Of a stretch of 64,000 nucleotides of DNA, positions 1 to 10,700 are shown piece by piece. This DNA comes from Clostridia bacterium. GTDB lineage: Bacteria > Bacillota > Clostridia > TANB77 > CAG-508. The notes below the pieces were generated by a model that was given only the letters and a program-made list of their open reading frames with translations, made no database searches and was not told where the DNA came from. The position numbers and the translations under genes are program-made. The DNA lies in NCBI GenBank assembly GCA_022790975.1, contig JAAVYF010000026.1:1-64000 (forward strand), given 5' to 3'. Within the stretch, counting starts at the first letter, position 1. Every line of letters starts with the position of its first letter.

Positions 1-1
1 A

Positions 2-793
2 AAAGAAGGAAGAACAGCAAGTCCAGTATTTGATGTAAGATTCTATTTAAATAAATATCCAGATTTAAAATCTGCATTTGGAAATAATTATGAAGCAGCA
101 TATCGTCATTTTATAGATGCAGGAATTAAAGAAGGACGTCAGGGAAGCAAATATTTTGATGTTAAATTCTACTATAGTCATTATTCAGATTTAAGAAAGA
201 TATTTGGAAATAATAATACAAAATTATTAATGCATTTTGCTACAAGCGGAGTAAATGAAGGTAGAGAGGGAAGCAAGGAGTTTTCTCCTAGAAAATATCA
301 AAAACAAGCAAACGAATTTTATAGGTATCAATTAGAAAATAATTATAAAAAATATATAGTATTAGATGCAGGAGGAGTTCCTGTAGAAAATAATCCAGTA
401 GATATAAAACCATATTTATTTGATAGTAAATATTATGCAGATAAATATGCTGATTTGAAAAATATATTTGGATATGATGAAATTGCATTAAAGATTCATT
501 ACTATACATGTGGAATAAAAGAAGGAAGAACAGCAAGTCCAGTATTTGATGTAAGATATTATTTAAATAAATATGCAGATTTAAAAAAGGTATTTGGAAC
601 TAATTATGTAGCAGCATATGAACATTTTATAAGTTCAGGAATTAAAGAAGGACGTCAGGGAAGTGAGAATTTTGATGTTAAAGCTTATTATAATAATTAT
701 GCAGATTTAAGAAAAGTATTTGGAAATAATTATTCAAAATTATTAGAACATTTTTCTACATGTGGATTAAATGAAGGTAGAAAAGGTAAATAA
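2..793 (+). CDS. Cell-surface repeat protein, C-terminal part (5' end outside window)
   Basis: The reading frame is open from the left edge, so the start lies upstream. The visible 263 residues are mostly copies of a roughly 45-residue unit with the pattern FD-x-x-YY-x-x-x-YxDLxxxFGxNxxxxxxHFxxxGxxEGRxxS, seen about five times. One non-repeat stretch (near 280-420) interrupts them. Such units are found at the ends of secreted or wall-associated proteins of Clostridia, so a surface-binding role is likely but is inference. The nucleotide copies are closely similar (for example 1-130 against 520-650), which suggests recent duplication. No enzymatic domain is visible in the part present. Confidence 0.75.
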   Translation, partial: KEGRTASPVFDVRFYLNKYPDLKSAFGNNYEAAYRHFIDAGIKEGRQGSKYFDVKFYYSHYSDLRKIFGNNNTKLLMHFATSGVNEGREGSKEFSPRKYQKQANEFYRYQLENNYKKYIVLDAGGVPVENNPVDIKPYLFDSKYYADKYADLKNIFGYDEIALKIHYYTCGIKEGRTASPVFDVRYYLNKYADLKKVFGTNYVAAYEHFISSGIKEGRQGSENFDVKAYYNNYADLRKVFGNNYSKLLEHFSTCGLNEGRKGK

Positions 794-809
794 ATAAAAT
801 AAAAAAATT

Positions 810-891
810 GAGATTTTTATTAAATTGGAACAAATAGAAGAAAGTTTAACTTTTAATTTATTTCAAATTTTAAAAATCTCATTTTTTTTAT
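810..891 (+). terminator. Rho-independent terminator after the repeat protein
   Basis: GAGATTTTT at 810-818 pairs with AAAAATCTC at 872-880 and is followed by a T run. The long AT-rich loop contains a second weak pairing. Confidence 0.6.
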
Positions 892-899
892 TTAAATAG

Positions 900-928
900 T
901 TGTTAAACTTATACTCTTATGATATAAT
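900..928 (+). promoter_or_regulatory. Sigma-A type promoter for the TPR gene
   Basis: TTGTTA at 900-905 and TATAAT at 923-928 are separated by exactly 17 bases, upstream of the gene starting at 969. Confidence 0.6.
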
Positions 929-968
929 GTGTTCGAATTTAGGATGTTGAATTGGAGGAATAGAAAAC

Positions 969-2297
969 GTGCTAGAAGAAATATTATTTTTATTAATAGC
1001 ATTTTCTTTATTTATGATAATATTTTCAAAAATAATTAGAAGAAGTGATTCTAATTATATAGCATTATTAATATTTCAAGCTATTGGTATATCTATATGT
1101 TTTATTGAAATAAAAATTGGAATTCATGCAAATATTTTCTTTACAGTAATAAGATATTTGTTTTCTATAGTATTGCCAGCAGTAATTATTTTACTTGAAA
1201 TAAAAGGTATAGTATTTTCAGAAATAATAGTTATAGTAGGAGCAAAGATCCTTATAGCTTTTGGAAAAAATAAAGAAGCAAAACAACTTCTTGTAAAATT
1301 TGTTTCAAAATACAATAGCAGTTATCATGGACATAAATTATTAGCAGAAATTTATGAAAAAGAAGGTGGAATGAGAAAAGCAATAGATGAATATGTTATG
1401 GCATTAGATTTAAAGAAAAATGATCATAATTCATATTTTAAAATTGCTAGCTTATTAAAAGAACTTGGAAAAAAAGATGAAGCAATTCAAATGTTACAAA
1501 CACTTATAAAATCAAAACCAGATTATTTAGATGCAACTATTATTTTGGGAGATTTATTATGTGAGCAAGAAAGATTTAAAGAAGCAGCTAATGTTTACCA
1601 AGATGCATTAAAATATCATTCTTCAAATTATGATATATATTACAGTTTAGGAATTGTATTTACTAGATTAAATGATTTTGGTATGGCAAAGGAAATGTAT
1701 GAAAAAGCAGCAGAATTAAATCATCAATTATATGGGGCATATTATAATTTAGGTCAAATTTGTTTTATAGAAAAAGATTTAGATGCAGCAGAAAAGTGCT
1801 TTGAAAAGAGCTTATATGATGAAAAATTAGAAGCAAAATCATATTATCAACTAGCTAAAATTTATGTTTTAAAAGGTCAAAAAGAAAAAGCAATTACTTT
1901 TATAAATAAAGCAATTGAAATTGATAAAAGTCTTTTAAAGAAAGTTTCAAAAGACAAAATTTTCAATTCAATTAAGCAATATATTACAGTTTCAGTAAAA
2001 ATGGATGAAAAAGAACAAGAGGAAAAAGTTTTAACAGATGAAGATTTTATGGATCCAGTATATAGTAAAGAAATGGGAGAAAAGTTTGCTCAATTGCATT
2101 TAGAAGAAACAACAACTTTAGTTGAAGATATTAATGAAAATACAATTAAACAAAAAGCATCTGAAAAAGTTACAGATATTATTAATAAAGAAAAGTTAAA
2201 GAAACTTTTAGAAGAAGAGGAAATTGAAGACATAGATATAAAAGAAGAAACTGAAAAATTTCAAAAAAATGATAAACAAAAAAGTGACAATTTTTAA
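969..2297 (+). CDS. Membrane-anchored TPR protein
   Basis: 442 residues. The start is GTG at 969, preceded by GGAGG at about 954-958. The first 90 residues hold two to three hydrophobic membrane segments. Residues about 98-340 are tandem tetratricopeptide repeats (typical pieces are AIDEYVMALDLKKND, YYSLGIVFTRLNDFGMAKEMYEKA and YYNLGQICFIEKDLDAAEKCFEKSL). The last 90 residues are acidic and lysine-rich, probably disordered. TPR arrays mediate protein-protein contacts, so an assembly or scaffold role at the inner face of the membrane is inferred. It lies upstream of dpaA in the same direction. Confidence 0.75.
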   Translation: MLEEILFLLIAFSLFMIIFSKIIRRSDSNYIALLIFQAIGISICFIEIKIGIHANIFFTVIRYLFSIVLPAVIILLEIKGIVFSEIIVIVGAKILIAFGKNKEAKQLLVKFVSKYNSSYHGHKLLAEIYEKEGGMRKAIDEYVMALDLKKNDHNSYFKIASLLKELGKKDEAIQMLQTLIKSKPDYLDATIILGDLLCEQERFKEAANVYQDALKYHSSNYDIYYSLGIVFTRLNDFGMAKEMYEKAAELNHQLYGAYYNLGQICFIEKDLDAAEKCFEKSLYDEKLEAKSYYQLAKIYVLKGQKEKAITFINKAIEIDKSLLKKVSKDKIFNSIKQYITVSVKMDEKEQEEKVLTDEDFMDPVYSKEMGEKFAQLHLEETTTLVEDINENTIKQKASEKVTDIINKEKLKKLLEEEEIEDIDIKEETEKFQKNDKQKSDNF

Positions 2298-2367
2298 AAG
2301 CATATTATTAAAGTAAATACGTAAGATTAAAATAGATTAAAAATCTATATTGAAAGGAGATATTATT

Positions 2368-3246
2368 ATGGGAGAAAAAAAATCAATTTCAGTAGTTGGA
2401 GGGGATTTAAGAATTGTAAAATTAGTAGAAATGCTAATTGAAGATGGTTATACAGTTTATACTTATGGACTAGAATATTCTGAAGAATTATTAAAATTAG
2501 ATAGGGTTGAAATGTGTCCTACATTAGATGAAGCTGTTAAAGATGCAAAGGCAGTTGTAGGTCCAATACCACTTTCAAGCGACAGAAAAAATCTTTCAAT
2601 GCCATTTAGTAATTGTAAATTATCAATTGAAGACTTCGTTGCTTGTTTGTCTGGAAAAACTATTATTGCAGGTAATATTACAGAGCCAATTAGAAATATT
2701 TTAGATGAAAAATCAATTGTTTATATAGATTTATTAAAAAGAGAAGAATTCTCTGTTTTAAATACTATATCTACTGCAGAAGGAACTATACAAATAGCCA
2801 TGGAAGAAACACAAAGAACTGTTCATGGAAGAAACGTATTAATTATGGGATTTGGTAGAATTGGTAAAGTTTTAGCAAAAATGCTTTCTGGAATAGGAGC
2901 TAAAGTTTATTGCGAAGCTAGAAAAAATGAAGACATAGCTTGGATTAAAGCATATGGGTATGAGCCAATTCATTTAAATAATTTAGATAAACATTTATCA
3001 AAATTTGATATTATTATAAATACTATACCATTCCAAATTTTAGATAATGATAGATTAAATTTACTAAAAAAAGATATAGTAATTATAGATTTAGCGTCAA
3101 ACCCAGGTGGAGTTGATAGAAAAGCAGCTAAAGAGAAAAACCTAAAACTTATTTGGGCTTTATCACTTCCAGGAAAAGTTGCACCAGTTACTTCAGCAGA
3201 GTTTATAAAAGAAACATTATATCATGCGTTAAAAGAAATGCAATAA
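2368..3246 (+). CDS. dpaA: Dipicolinate synthase subunit A (SpoVFA/DpaA)
   Basis: 292 residues. The start is ATG 2368, with AAAGGAGA just upstream; the TTG at 2350 would lie ahead of that ribosome binding site and is rejected. The C-terminal half is a Rossmann NAD(P)-binding domain (LIMGFGRIGKVLAKMLSGIG, about residues 152-172), and the end has the family signature ALSLPGKVAPVTSAEF. In sporulating Bacillota this subunit works with subunit B to convert dihydrodipicolinate to dipicolinate in the mother cell, supplying the spore core. No subunit B gene follows here; uppP does. Some Clostridia use an electron-transfer flavoprotein or keep B elsewhere. It is good evidence that the host forms spores. 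Confidence 0.9.
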   Translation: MGEKKSISVVGGDLRIVKLVEMLIEDGYTVYTYGLEYSEELLKLDRVEMCPTLDEAVKDAKAVVGPIPLSSDRKNLSMPFSNCKLSIEDFVACLSGKTIIAGNITEPIRNILDEKSIVYIDLLKREEFSVLNTISTAEGTIQIAMEETQRTVHGRNVLIMGFGRIGKVLAKMLSGIGAKVYCEARKNEDIAWIKAYGYEPIHLNNLDKHLSKFDIIINTIPFQILDNDRLNLLKKDIVIIDLASNPGGVDRKAAKEKNLKLIWALSLPGKVAPVTSAEFIKETLYHALKEMQ

Positions 3247-3271
3247 AAAGTATAGTATAGGAGAATAAAAT

Positions 3272-4075
3272 ATGACAGTAACACATTCATTGATTTTAGG
3301 TATAATACAAGCACTAACAGAGTTTTTGCCTGTATCTAGTTCAGCACATTTAAATGTTTTTCCTTGGCTTTTAGGCTGGGATATGCCAGAAAGTTTCGAT
3401 GTTGCACTTCATTTAGGAACATTACTTGCAATAGGTGTTTTCTTTTTTAAAGATTGGATAAAATTAATTAGTGCTGGTTTTAGAAAAGTTGTAAAAAAAG
3501 AAGACTCTACAGATGGTAAAATTTTTTGGTATTTAGTAATTGCAACTATTCCAGCTGGAATTTTAAGTTTACTTTTAGATAAAGTATCAGATTGGATAAT
3601 TGGAGATAATTTAAATCTAGAAATGGCATTAATAGCAGTAGCATTAATTGTTTTAGGAATTGTTTTATATATTGTAGATAAAAATGCAAAATCACAAAAG
3701 AAATATGAAGATATAACATTAAAACAATCTATATTAATTGGAATTTCTCAAGCAATAGCTGCAGCTTTTCCGGGAGTTTCGCGTTCTGGAATTACAATGA
3801 CAGTTGCAAGAAGTCAAAAAATAGATAGAGAAAGTGCAGCAAGATTTTCATTTTTATTAGCTACTCCTATAACATTTGCTGCAGTATTGGTAGATTTAGG
3901 AGAATTTGTATTTAATACGGCATTCTTTGTTGGAGTTTTTGCAAGTTTTATATTAGGATTATTTATTATAAAATTTTTACTAGATTATTTGAAAAAAGGA
4001 AGTTTCAAAATATTTGCCGTTTATAGAATAATATTAGGAATTATAATTACAGCAGTTATTTTATTTAGAGTATAG
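3272..4075 (+). CDS. uppP: Undecaprenyl-diphosphatase UppP (BacA)
   Basis: 267 residues, multi-pass membrane protein. It has both family signatures: the N-terminal QALTEFLPVSSSAHL (about residues 13-27) carrying the catalytic glutamate, and PGVSRSGITM near residue 165 with the serine and arginine. It dephosphorylates undecaprenyl diphosphate on the outer face of the membrane, recycling the lipid carrier for peptidoglycan and surface polysaccharide. The ribosome binding site is TAGGAG before ATG 3272. It sits 25 bases after dpaA and 15 before the sortase gene, so these probably form one transcript. Confidence 0.95.
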   Translation: MTVTHSLILGIIQALTEFLPVSSSAHLNVFPWLLGWDMPESFDVALHLGTLLAIGVFFFKDWIKLISAGFRKVVKKEDSTDGKIFWYLVIATIPAGILSLLLDKVSDWIIGDNLNLEMALIAVALIVLGIVLYIVDKNAKSQKKYEDITLKQSILIGISQAIAAAFPGVSRSGITMTVARSQKIDRESAARFSFLLATPITFAAVLVDLGEFVFNTAFFVGVFASFILGLFIIKFLLDYLKKGSFKIFAVYRIILGIIITAVILFRV

Positions 4076-4090
4076 AAAGGAACTAAAGTT

Positions 4091-4738
4091 ATGGGAAAAC
4101 ACGATTCAGATGAAGGAATGGGATTTTTTCTAGGAGGAGCTGAAACTGTAAAAAATGGAATCTTTTGGATTAAAGATAATATTAAAATTATTATAATTAT
4201 ATTATTGATTCCTGTTATTGGAGTAGGAGCTTATTTTGGAGCTAAATACATAACCAATAATAATAAAAATAAGCAGAAAGATACTTTACCAGTAGTTGCA
4301 CCAAATATTAATGAGAATAAAAAAGAATATATAGGTGGATATGAAGTTTTAGGTTCAATAGAATTTTCTAGTCTAGGAATAAATGTAAAAGTTTTAAATT
4401 CTAATATTGAAGGAACTAATTATATAAATGATGCATTAGAATATGGAGCAGTTTTATACTATGGTGAAGGACTAAATGAAATGGGTAATACTACTGTAAT
4501 TGCTCATAATGATGCAAATAATTTCTTTAATTTGAATCAAGCAGAAGTTGATGCAGAATTTACTGTTACAGATGAAAGTGGTTTGGCAACTACATATACA
4601 ATTATAGAGAAAAAAAGTGTTCAGCCAGATGACTTAAGTGTTTTGTTACCAATGGAAGAAAGTTCTAGAGAAATTACATTAATTACTTGTGATGAAGCTG
4701 GAACAGAAAGACTTGTAATTAAAGCAATTTCAAAATAA
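4091..4738 (+). CDS. Sortase family transpeptidase
   Basis: 215 residues. A short cytoplasmic N-terminus and one membrane segment (about residues 30-50) are followed by a sortase barrel. The catalytic triad is visible: His in TTVIAHND, Cys in ITLITCDEAG and Arg in GTERLVI. Sortases cleave a sorting signal on secreted proteins and join them to the wall or to pilin subunits. The class is uncertain; the compact size and TC-x-x-x-G-x-x-R spacing resemble class D/E types. The next gene encodes a secreted protein with a C-terminal membrane segment, but I do not see a clear LPXTG signal there. Confidence 0.85.
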   Translation: MGKHDSDEGMGFFLGGAETVKNGIFWIKDNIKIIIIILLIPVIGVGAYFGAKYITNNNKNKQKDTLPVVAPNINENKKEYIGGYEVLGSIEFSSLGINVKVLNSNIEGTNYINDALEYGAVLYYGEGLNEMGNTTVIAHNDANNFFNLNQAEVDAEFTVTDESGLATTYTIIEKKSVQPDDLSVLLPMEESSREITLITCDEAGTERLVIKAISK

Positions 4739-4779
4739 GAAACTAATAATAAATTTTAATAAACAAAGGAAGTAGAAAT

Positions 4780-5761
4780 ATGAAAACAAAAGTAGAAAAA
4801 GTTTTATTGTTACTAATATTTATATTAGTAGTATTGTTAATTAGTACAAAAGAGGTATATGCTTCTGAAGCAAGTTTATCTGCTAGTAATTGTAATGTAG
4901 GAGAAAATTTTACAGTAACACTTAATATTCCACAAGACGCTGTTGTTGCACAAGGAGAATTAACTGTTACATATAGTGATGGAACTACATATAAACAACC
5001 AATTCGTTTAATTGGTACAGAAGATTATACTAATTTACATTGGCCAGGTAATTTTTCTACTACAGTTAGTCGGAAATGTAGCAGGAGAAGCAAGTGTTGT
5101 AGTAAATGGTATTGTATTAGGAGCTAGTGATGGTTCAATGTTAAATTCAATACAAACATTATCAACAGCAGTTACTATTTCTGCTCCTGTGGCACCTTCT
5201 GAGCCTACTCCTCAAGAGCCATCAGAAAATCAAAATCCTTCATCAAGTGATGGAAATAATAATTCTAATACACCAGCACCAGTTGTTAATTTAGAGTTTT
5301 CTGATACTAATGAAAAAATGTATACTACCAGAAGAGTTAATATTCGTCAAGGATATGGAACAAATAGTAATATAATTCAAACATTAGCAGAAGGAACTGA
5401 AGTTACAAGAACAGGTGTAAGTAAAGGAAATGTAGATGGATATTCATGGAGTAGAGTAAGTTATAATGGAGTTACAGGGTATATTATTACAGGTGGTTTA
5501 ACTTATGATGCACCTTCTCAAGAAGAGCCAGAAGAAGAACAACCAGAAGAGCCAACTAATGAAGAAAATCCAGAAGAAAATAATGAACAAAATAATGAAA
5601 ACGAAGTACCAGATGATGTTTTAACAAAACTTTCAGAAGAACTTGGAACTATTCCAGAAGTTGGAATAAATATAATGCCATTTTTATTTTTGGGATGTAC
5701 AGTTTCTTGTATTACTTTGATGTATGAAGTGAAAAAGAATATTAAAATAAATAATAATTGA
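4780..5761 (+). CDS. Secreted SH3-domain protein, read through a +1 shift at CGG
   Basis: The frame from ATG 4780 and the frame ending at 5761 join exactly if the C of CGG at 5071 is skipped, giving 326 residues without a stop. The product has a signal peptide (hydrophobic 8-24, then VYAS), a beta-rich domain of about 100 residues (ASLSASNCNVGENFTVTLNI), a Ser/Pro/Asn linker, a bacterial SH3 domain (RRVNIRQGYGTNSNIIQTL to GYI), an acidic Glu/Pro/Asn linker and a C-terminal membrane segment with a short basic tail. SH3 domains bind peptidoglycan, so a wall-facing role is likely. Without recoding the protein would end in 115 residues with a nonsense basic tail. Confidence 0.8.
5071..5074 (+). 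other. In-frame CGGA recoding site 1
   Basis: The incoming frame reads AGT CGG AAA; skipping C 5071 gives AGT GGA AAT (Ser-Gly-Asn) and restores the downstream SH3 protein frame. Confidence 0.85.
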
Positions 5762-5769
5762 GGTAAAAT

Positions 5770-6627
5770 ATGGAAGACGAAAAAATATTAAGTGGAAAAA
5801 TAGTTGGAAAAAAAATTAAAGAAGATTTAAAAATTGAAGTAGATAAATTAAGAGAAAATGGAATAATTCCAAAGCTTGCAGTTATTATGGTAGGAGAAAA
5901 TCCTGCATCTAAAGTTTATGTAAAAAATAAATCTAAAGCTTGTAAAACTGTTGGAGTTGAATATGAAGAATATTTGTTAAAAGAAGATATAACACAAAAA
6001 GAATTGTTTGACTTAATAGATAAATTAAATAATGATAGTACAGTTAATGGCATTTTACTTCAAAGTCCAATTCCTTCTCACTTAAATCAAAACTTAGCAT
6101 TTGAAAGAATTTTACCTCAAAAAGATGTAGATGGATTTAATGCTATAAATGTAGGAAACTTAAGTATAGGAAATGATTGTTTTATATCTTGCACACCATT
6201 TGGTGTTATGAAAATTTTAGAGTATTATGAAATTGATGTAGAAGGTAAAAATGCTGTAGTTCTTGGAAGAAGCAATATTGTAGGAAAACCTATGGTTCAA
6301 TGTTTATTAAATAAAAATGCTACAGTTACAGTTTGCCATAGTCGTACTAAAAATATAAAAGAAATTACAAAATCAGCAGATATTTTAATATCTGCAATTG
6401 GAAAGCCAAAATTCGTAACTAAAGACATGGTAAAAGAAGGAGCTGTAGTTATTGATGTTGGAATTAATAGATTAGAAGATTCAAAAATATGTGGAGATGT
6501 TGATTTTGAAGAGGTTTCACAAGTGGCATCAAGAATAACACCAGTACCGGGTGGTGTAGGTCCTATGACAATTAGTATGCTTATGTTTAACCTTGTAAAA
6601 GCTACAAAAAATCAGAAATTATTATAA
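5770..6627 (+). CDS. folD: Methylenetetrahydrofolate dehydrogenase/cyclohydrolase FolD
   Basis: 285 residues, the usual family length. Signatures are VGENPASKVYVKNK (about residues 44-57, with the catalytic lysine in the YVKNK part), the NADP-binding stretch VLGRSNIVGKPMVQCLL and the C-terminal PVPGGVGPMTISMLM. It interconverts methylene-, methenyl- and formyl-tetrahydrofolate for purine and formate metabolism. The start ATG 5770 follows a TTGAGGTAAAAT ribosome binding site that overlaps the end of the preceding gene, so translation may be coupled. A terminator follows. Confidence 0.95.
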   Translation: MEDEKILSGKIVGKKIKEDLKIEVDKLRENGIIPKLAVIMVGENPASKVYVKNKSKACKTVGVEYEEYLLKEDITQKELFDLIDKLNNDSTVNGILLQSPIPSHLNQNLAFERILPQKDVDGFNAINVGNLSIGNDCFISCTPFGVMKILEYYEIDVEGKNAVVLGRSNIVGKPMVQCLLNKNATVTVCHSRTKNIKEITKSADILISAIGKPKFVTKDMVKEGAVVIDVGINRLEDSKICGDVDFEEVSQVASRITPVPGGVGPMTISMLMFNLVKATKNQKLL

Positions 6628-6654
6628 AATTTATTTAAATATTATATATAAAAA

Positions 6655-6704
6655 GCGGGGGCTTTTAAATTCTAAGAAATTTAAGAAGCTCTTGTTTTTT
6701 TTTT
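6655..6704 (+). terminator. Terminator after folD
   Basis: GGGGGCTTTTAAATT pairs imperfectly with AATTTAAGAAGCTCTT and is followed by a run of ten T. Confidence 0.7.
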
Positions 6705-6774
6705 AATCAGTAAAAAATGTTTATAGGTAAAACATTCTTAAAAACCTAAATATATTATATAAGGAAAAATATAA

Positions 6775-7624
6775 ATGATTGATAAAAAAATTATATATAT
6801 TTGGATTTCTAAACTTCAAATTGATAGAAAAATAAAATTAAAGGCGATTAAAGAACTTGGAGGAATTAATGAATTTTTTGAAGCAAGTCTTGATGATTTG
6901 ATTTATTTAGAATTTTCAGAAAATGCAATTTATAAAATATTAAATAAAAAAACAAAAGAAGAATGTTTTTATGATTTAGAATATATGACTAAAAACAATA
7001 TTGATATTATTGGTATTTTTGATAAAGAATATCCTTTAAGATTAAGAACTATAAATGAAAATCCTATATGTTTTTATTTAAAAGGAAATAGTAAAATATT
7101 AAATAACATTTCAGTTCGGAATTGTAGGTTCTAGAAATGCAGTAAAAGAAAGTTTAGAAGTAGCCAAAATTCTTGGAGAATGTTTCTCAAAACAAGGTAT
7201 TAATGTTATAAGTGGTTTGGCAAGAGGAGTAGATAAATTTGCTCATCTAGGTGCTTTAAAAGGAGAAAATGGTAAAACAATTGCTGTTTTAGGAAGTGGT
7301 ATAGATGAAAAAAGTATTTATCCATATGAAAATTTGAAAGTATATGAAAGAATTATAGAAGAAGGTGGGGCTATATTATCAGAATATCCATTAAAAACAA
7401 AACCATATAGTTATAATTTTCCATATAGAAATAGAATTATAAGTGCATTATCAGATGTGATTATTGTAGTTCAGGCCTCTAAAAATAGTGGGAGTTTAAT
7501 TACAGTTGATTATGCTTTATCTCAGGGAAAAGATATTTATGTTTATAACAGCCATAATATTAATTTAGAGTGTTTTTCCGGAAATAAATCACTTATAGAA
7601 GATGGTGCAAAAATTATTATGTAA
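6775..7624 (+). CDS. dprA: DNA processing protein DprA, read through a +1 shift at CGG
   Basis: The two frames join at CGG 7117 into 282 residues. The N-terminal region is helical; the Rossmann-like DNA-binding core begins right at the shift, giving the family motif GIVGSRNAV, then SGLARGVDKFAHLGAL, IAVLGSGID, and the C-terminal NSGSLITVDYALSQGKDIYV. DprA loads RecA onto incoming single-stranded DNA in transformation. The recoded glycine is the first of the GxVGSR loop, so an unshifted product would lack the whole active domain. No sequence decay other than the CGG is visible. It is a single gene between folD and a large secreted protein. Confidence 0.88.
7117..7120 (+). other. In-frame CGGA recoding site 2 (dprA)
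   Basis: The incoming frame is TCA GTT CGG AAT; skipping C gives SV-GIVGSR, matching the DprA core. Confidence 0.88.
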
Positions 7625-7787
7625 AATGTTAAAAAGTAAAATATAATTTGTAAAATTAAAATAAAATGTAAGTTTAATATTTGGAAAAATTATTTAGAAA
7701 ATTTGTTATAAATAGTAGAAATTTAAGACTTAAATTGATATAATGATGGCAATATTTTTATAAAATATTTTGGGGAGGAAATTATAT

Positions 7788-10700
7788 ATGGATAAATATA
7801 AAAAGAAAAATATATTAAAAAAGTTAGTATTTTTCATAATAGTTATTAGTGTTATTGCGGTTATAGTAACTATGAGTATTGTTAGAAGTAATAAAAAGCC
7901 AGTTATAAATGATTATACATTGGCTTCTTATGAAGTTAAACAAAATGCTTCAAAAGACAATACAAGTAATAATACAGATAAAGTATCAAACAATAATACA
8001 TCTATAGATGATGAAGCAACAGGAATTTTAAGTCCTTTAGTAAAAGTAATGACACAGGAAGATTCAAATAAAGTAAATGCTGCAATTATTGATGTTTCTC
8101 AAACAAGAGATGATATTACAATAGTAATAGATTCAGTTGGAAAAGATGTATTTAAAGATTATGGAAATGGAGATATTTTTATTTTAACTGGAAGTAATGA
8201 AACTATATTTGGAGAAGTTTACATATCTAAAATTATTAAGAAATATACTAATTCATCAGGAAATTTAGTAGTAACAATGGAAACACCCGCAATTGATGAA
8301 GTGTTTGATAAATTAAATATAGATGAAGAATTTATGGCAAGTGATGATAATATTACAAATATAGAGCCAGCAGAAGGTGTAACAGTTAAATATGTAAATG
8401 ATGTAACAAGTGAAGTGGTAGGAGTTTCAAATACTGGTGAAAATTCAGCTTCTATTGATAACATGACAGAATTAAAATTCGAAGATGAAGAAATGATTGG
8501 ACCAAAAAAAGTTTTAAATCTAGATACAAGTTATACAGGAGGAATTCTTTTAGAAGTAGATTTAGGAACATCCTATGATTTTGCCTCAAAAAGCTGGAGC
8601 GTAAAAACTGCAGCAGAAGTTAAAGAAAGTATAAAAAGTAAATTAGATTTAGATGAGTATTATAAAGGAGAAAGCGAAGGAGAAAATGAAGTTTATAAAA
8701 ATAGTGTAACAGAAAATGAAAAAGTAACAGAAAAGAAAACTGAAAATGGAACTGAAAAAGAAGTTACTACAACTGTTACATCTGATCAAAATGGTAAAAA
8801 AGATACTATAAAATATGATGAAAATGGTAATGTATTACCACAAGAAGAGGAATCATTAAAAAAAGATGTTGATAAAACTAAATCAACAAAAGAACTTTCA
8901 GAAAAAGAAATTAATGAATTAAATGATTTAATATCAAAAATTTCAGATGCAGGAGAATTTAAATCATCTATAGATTTTTCATTAAAAGGAAAAATAGGTC
9001 TAGAAAATATTGGAGCATATTTAAAATTAAATTTAGATATTTTTAATGGAGGACTTACAGACTTATCTGCTGGGGTTAAAGGAAATTTTATTACTAGTTT
9101 GGAATCAGCAGCGAAATTAGAATGTGAATTAGGTGGAAAGGTTACAAGTAGAGAATTAAAAAATGTTTATAAAATTGAAGGATTAAATCAAAAATTATTA
9201 CCATTATTTTACTATCAAATAGGTGGTGGAATTAGTATATTAAATACAATAAATCCTACTTTAGAAAAGTTACCAATAGCATGTGGAGTTTTAGTTTATA
9301 CAGATTTATCTGGTAAAATAACACTATCTGCAACAGCAACTCTTGAATATAAAAATGAATTTGAAGCAAGTATTAAATTAAGAGAAAATGGAGAATGGGT
9401 ACAAAAAGATAAAATTGTTTCTGTTAAAAATACAGAAACAGGAAAGTTAGAAGTAAAATTACTTGCAAGTGCTAGTGCTAGATTTGATATTATTGGTGCA
9501 GGAGCTTTAATTTCAGTTGCTAATATTAATTTAGTCGAAATTGATGTGTTTGATATATATTTAAGTTTTGAAGGTGAATTAAGTTACCATGGAATTATTG
9601 AAAAGAAAAATGTTAAAGATTTTCTTAATGCAAACGATGGTAGTCAAAGTCAAAATAATGGATGGCAAACTACAAAAGATGAAGGAAAAGCAACAGCGTA
9701 TTTAGGTGGATATATGGATGTATTTAGAGTAAGATTAAAGCTAAAGCTCACAATCTTACCAGATACAAGATATAGTAAAACTAAGAATTATAGTTTTGAC
9801 TTTATATTACACACATTTACATTCTTTAAAATAGGAACTCCTGCAAAAACAGCATATAAATCAGATTGGAAATATTCAAAGGTTGCAGCTGTTACAGATA
9901 AATATGAGATTTATAGAGATTCAAAAAATAAATTAATTAGAAAAGATTTAACAACAGGAAGATGTGATACATATAAAATAGATAATTTTGTTGCAATATG
10001 TGGAATAGATGAAACTTTTATATATTTATTACAAGATGGAAATAATGGATATAATATTTATAGAGCTACAATTGATACAGATGCAGGAAGAGATAAAAAA
10101 ATTGTTCCTGTTGTACAGGATAAAGTTATTATAAAAGATATTGATGATGTTTTACTAGAAGATGATAATTATTTCTATGTAACCAAAACAGACTCTAAAG
10201 ATACAATAGTTAGATTAAAAAGGTCAGATTTAAATACAACTGATTTTTGCACTATTGATGGTATGAATTATTTAACATTGGAAAATGATGGTTCTAAGTT
10301 TTATGTTGCAGTAACAGACCCAAATGATTCTTGGTCAGGACTTTTTGGAGAATATGCAAATTCATATTATTATATATCTAAGGAAAATGGAGAAATTTTA
10401 GAAGAGGCTCCAGAAGTTTATGAATATAAATTAAAAGATTATGGATATTCATATCTTAGCAAAATATTAGTTCATAACTTTTTTAGAAATACTGTAAGTG
10501 GTGTTTCAATAAAAGCTAAAAATTCAAATGTTTCAGAAATGGAAACTACAATAGGATGGAATAATATGTCTTGTGGAACTGTTGTAGTAAAGCAATTAGA
10601 AGAAGAGGTAACAGATGAAAATGGACGTGTATCAAATGAGATGGCATATTGGATGTGCTTATATAGTGCAGAAACTGGAGAGTTAATTAAAGTAGCTAAA

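Noticed and set aside
2350..2367. TTG start for dpaA (and similar upstream starts at 7770, 13097, 21657, 30636, 44126, 50949, 62938)
   Set aside because: In each case the ribosome binding site lies between the upstream codon and a later ATG, so the ATG is the better start.
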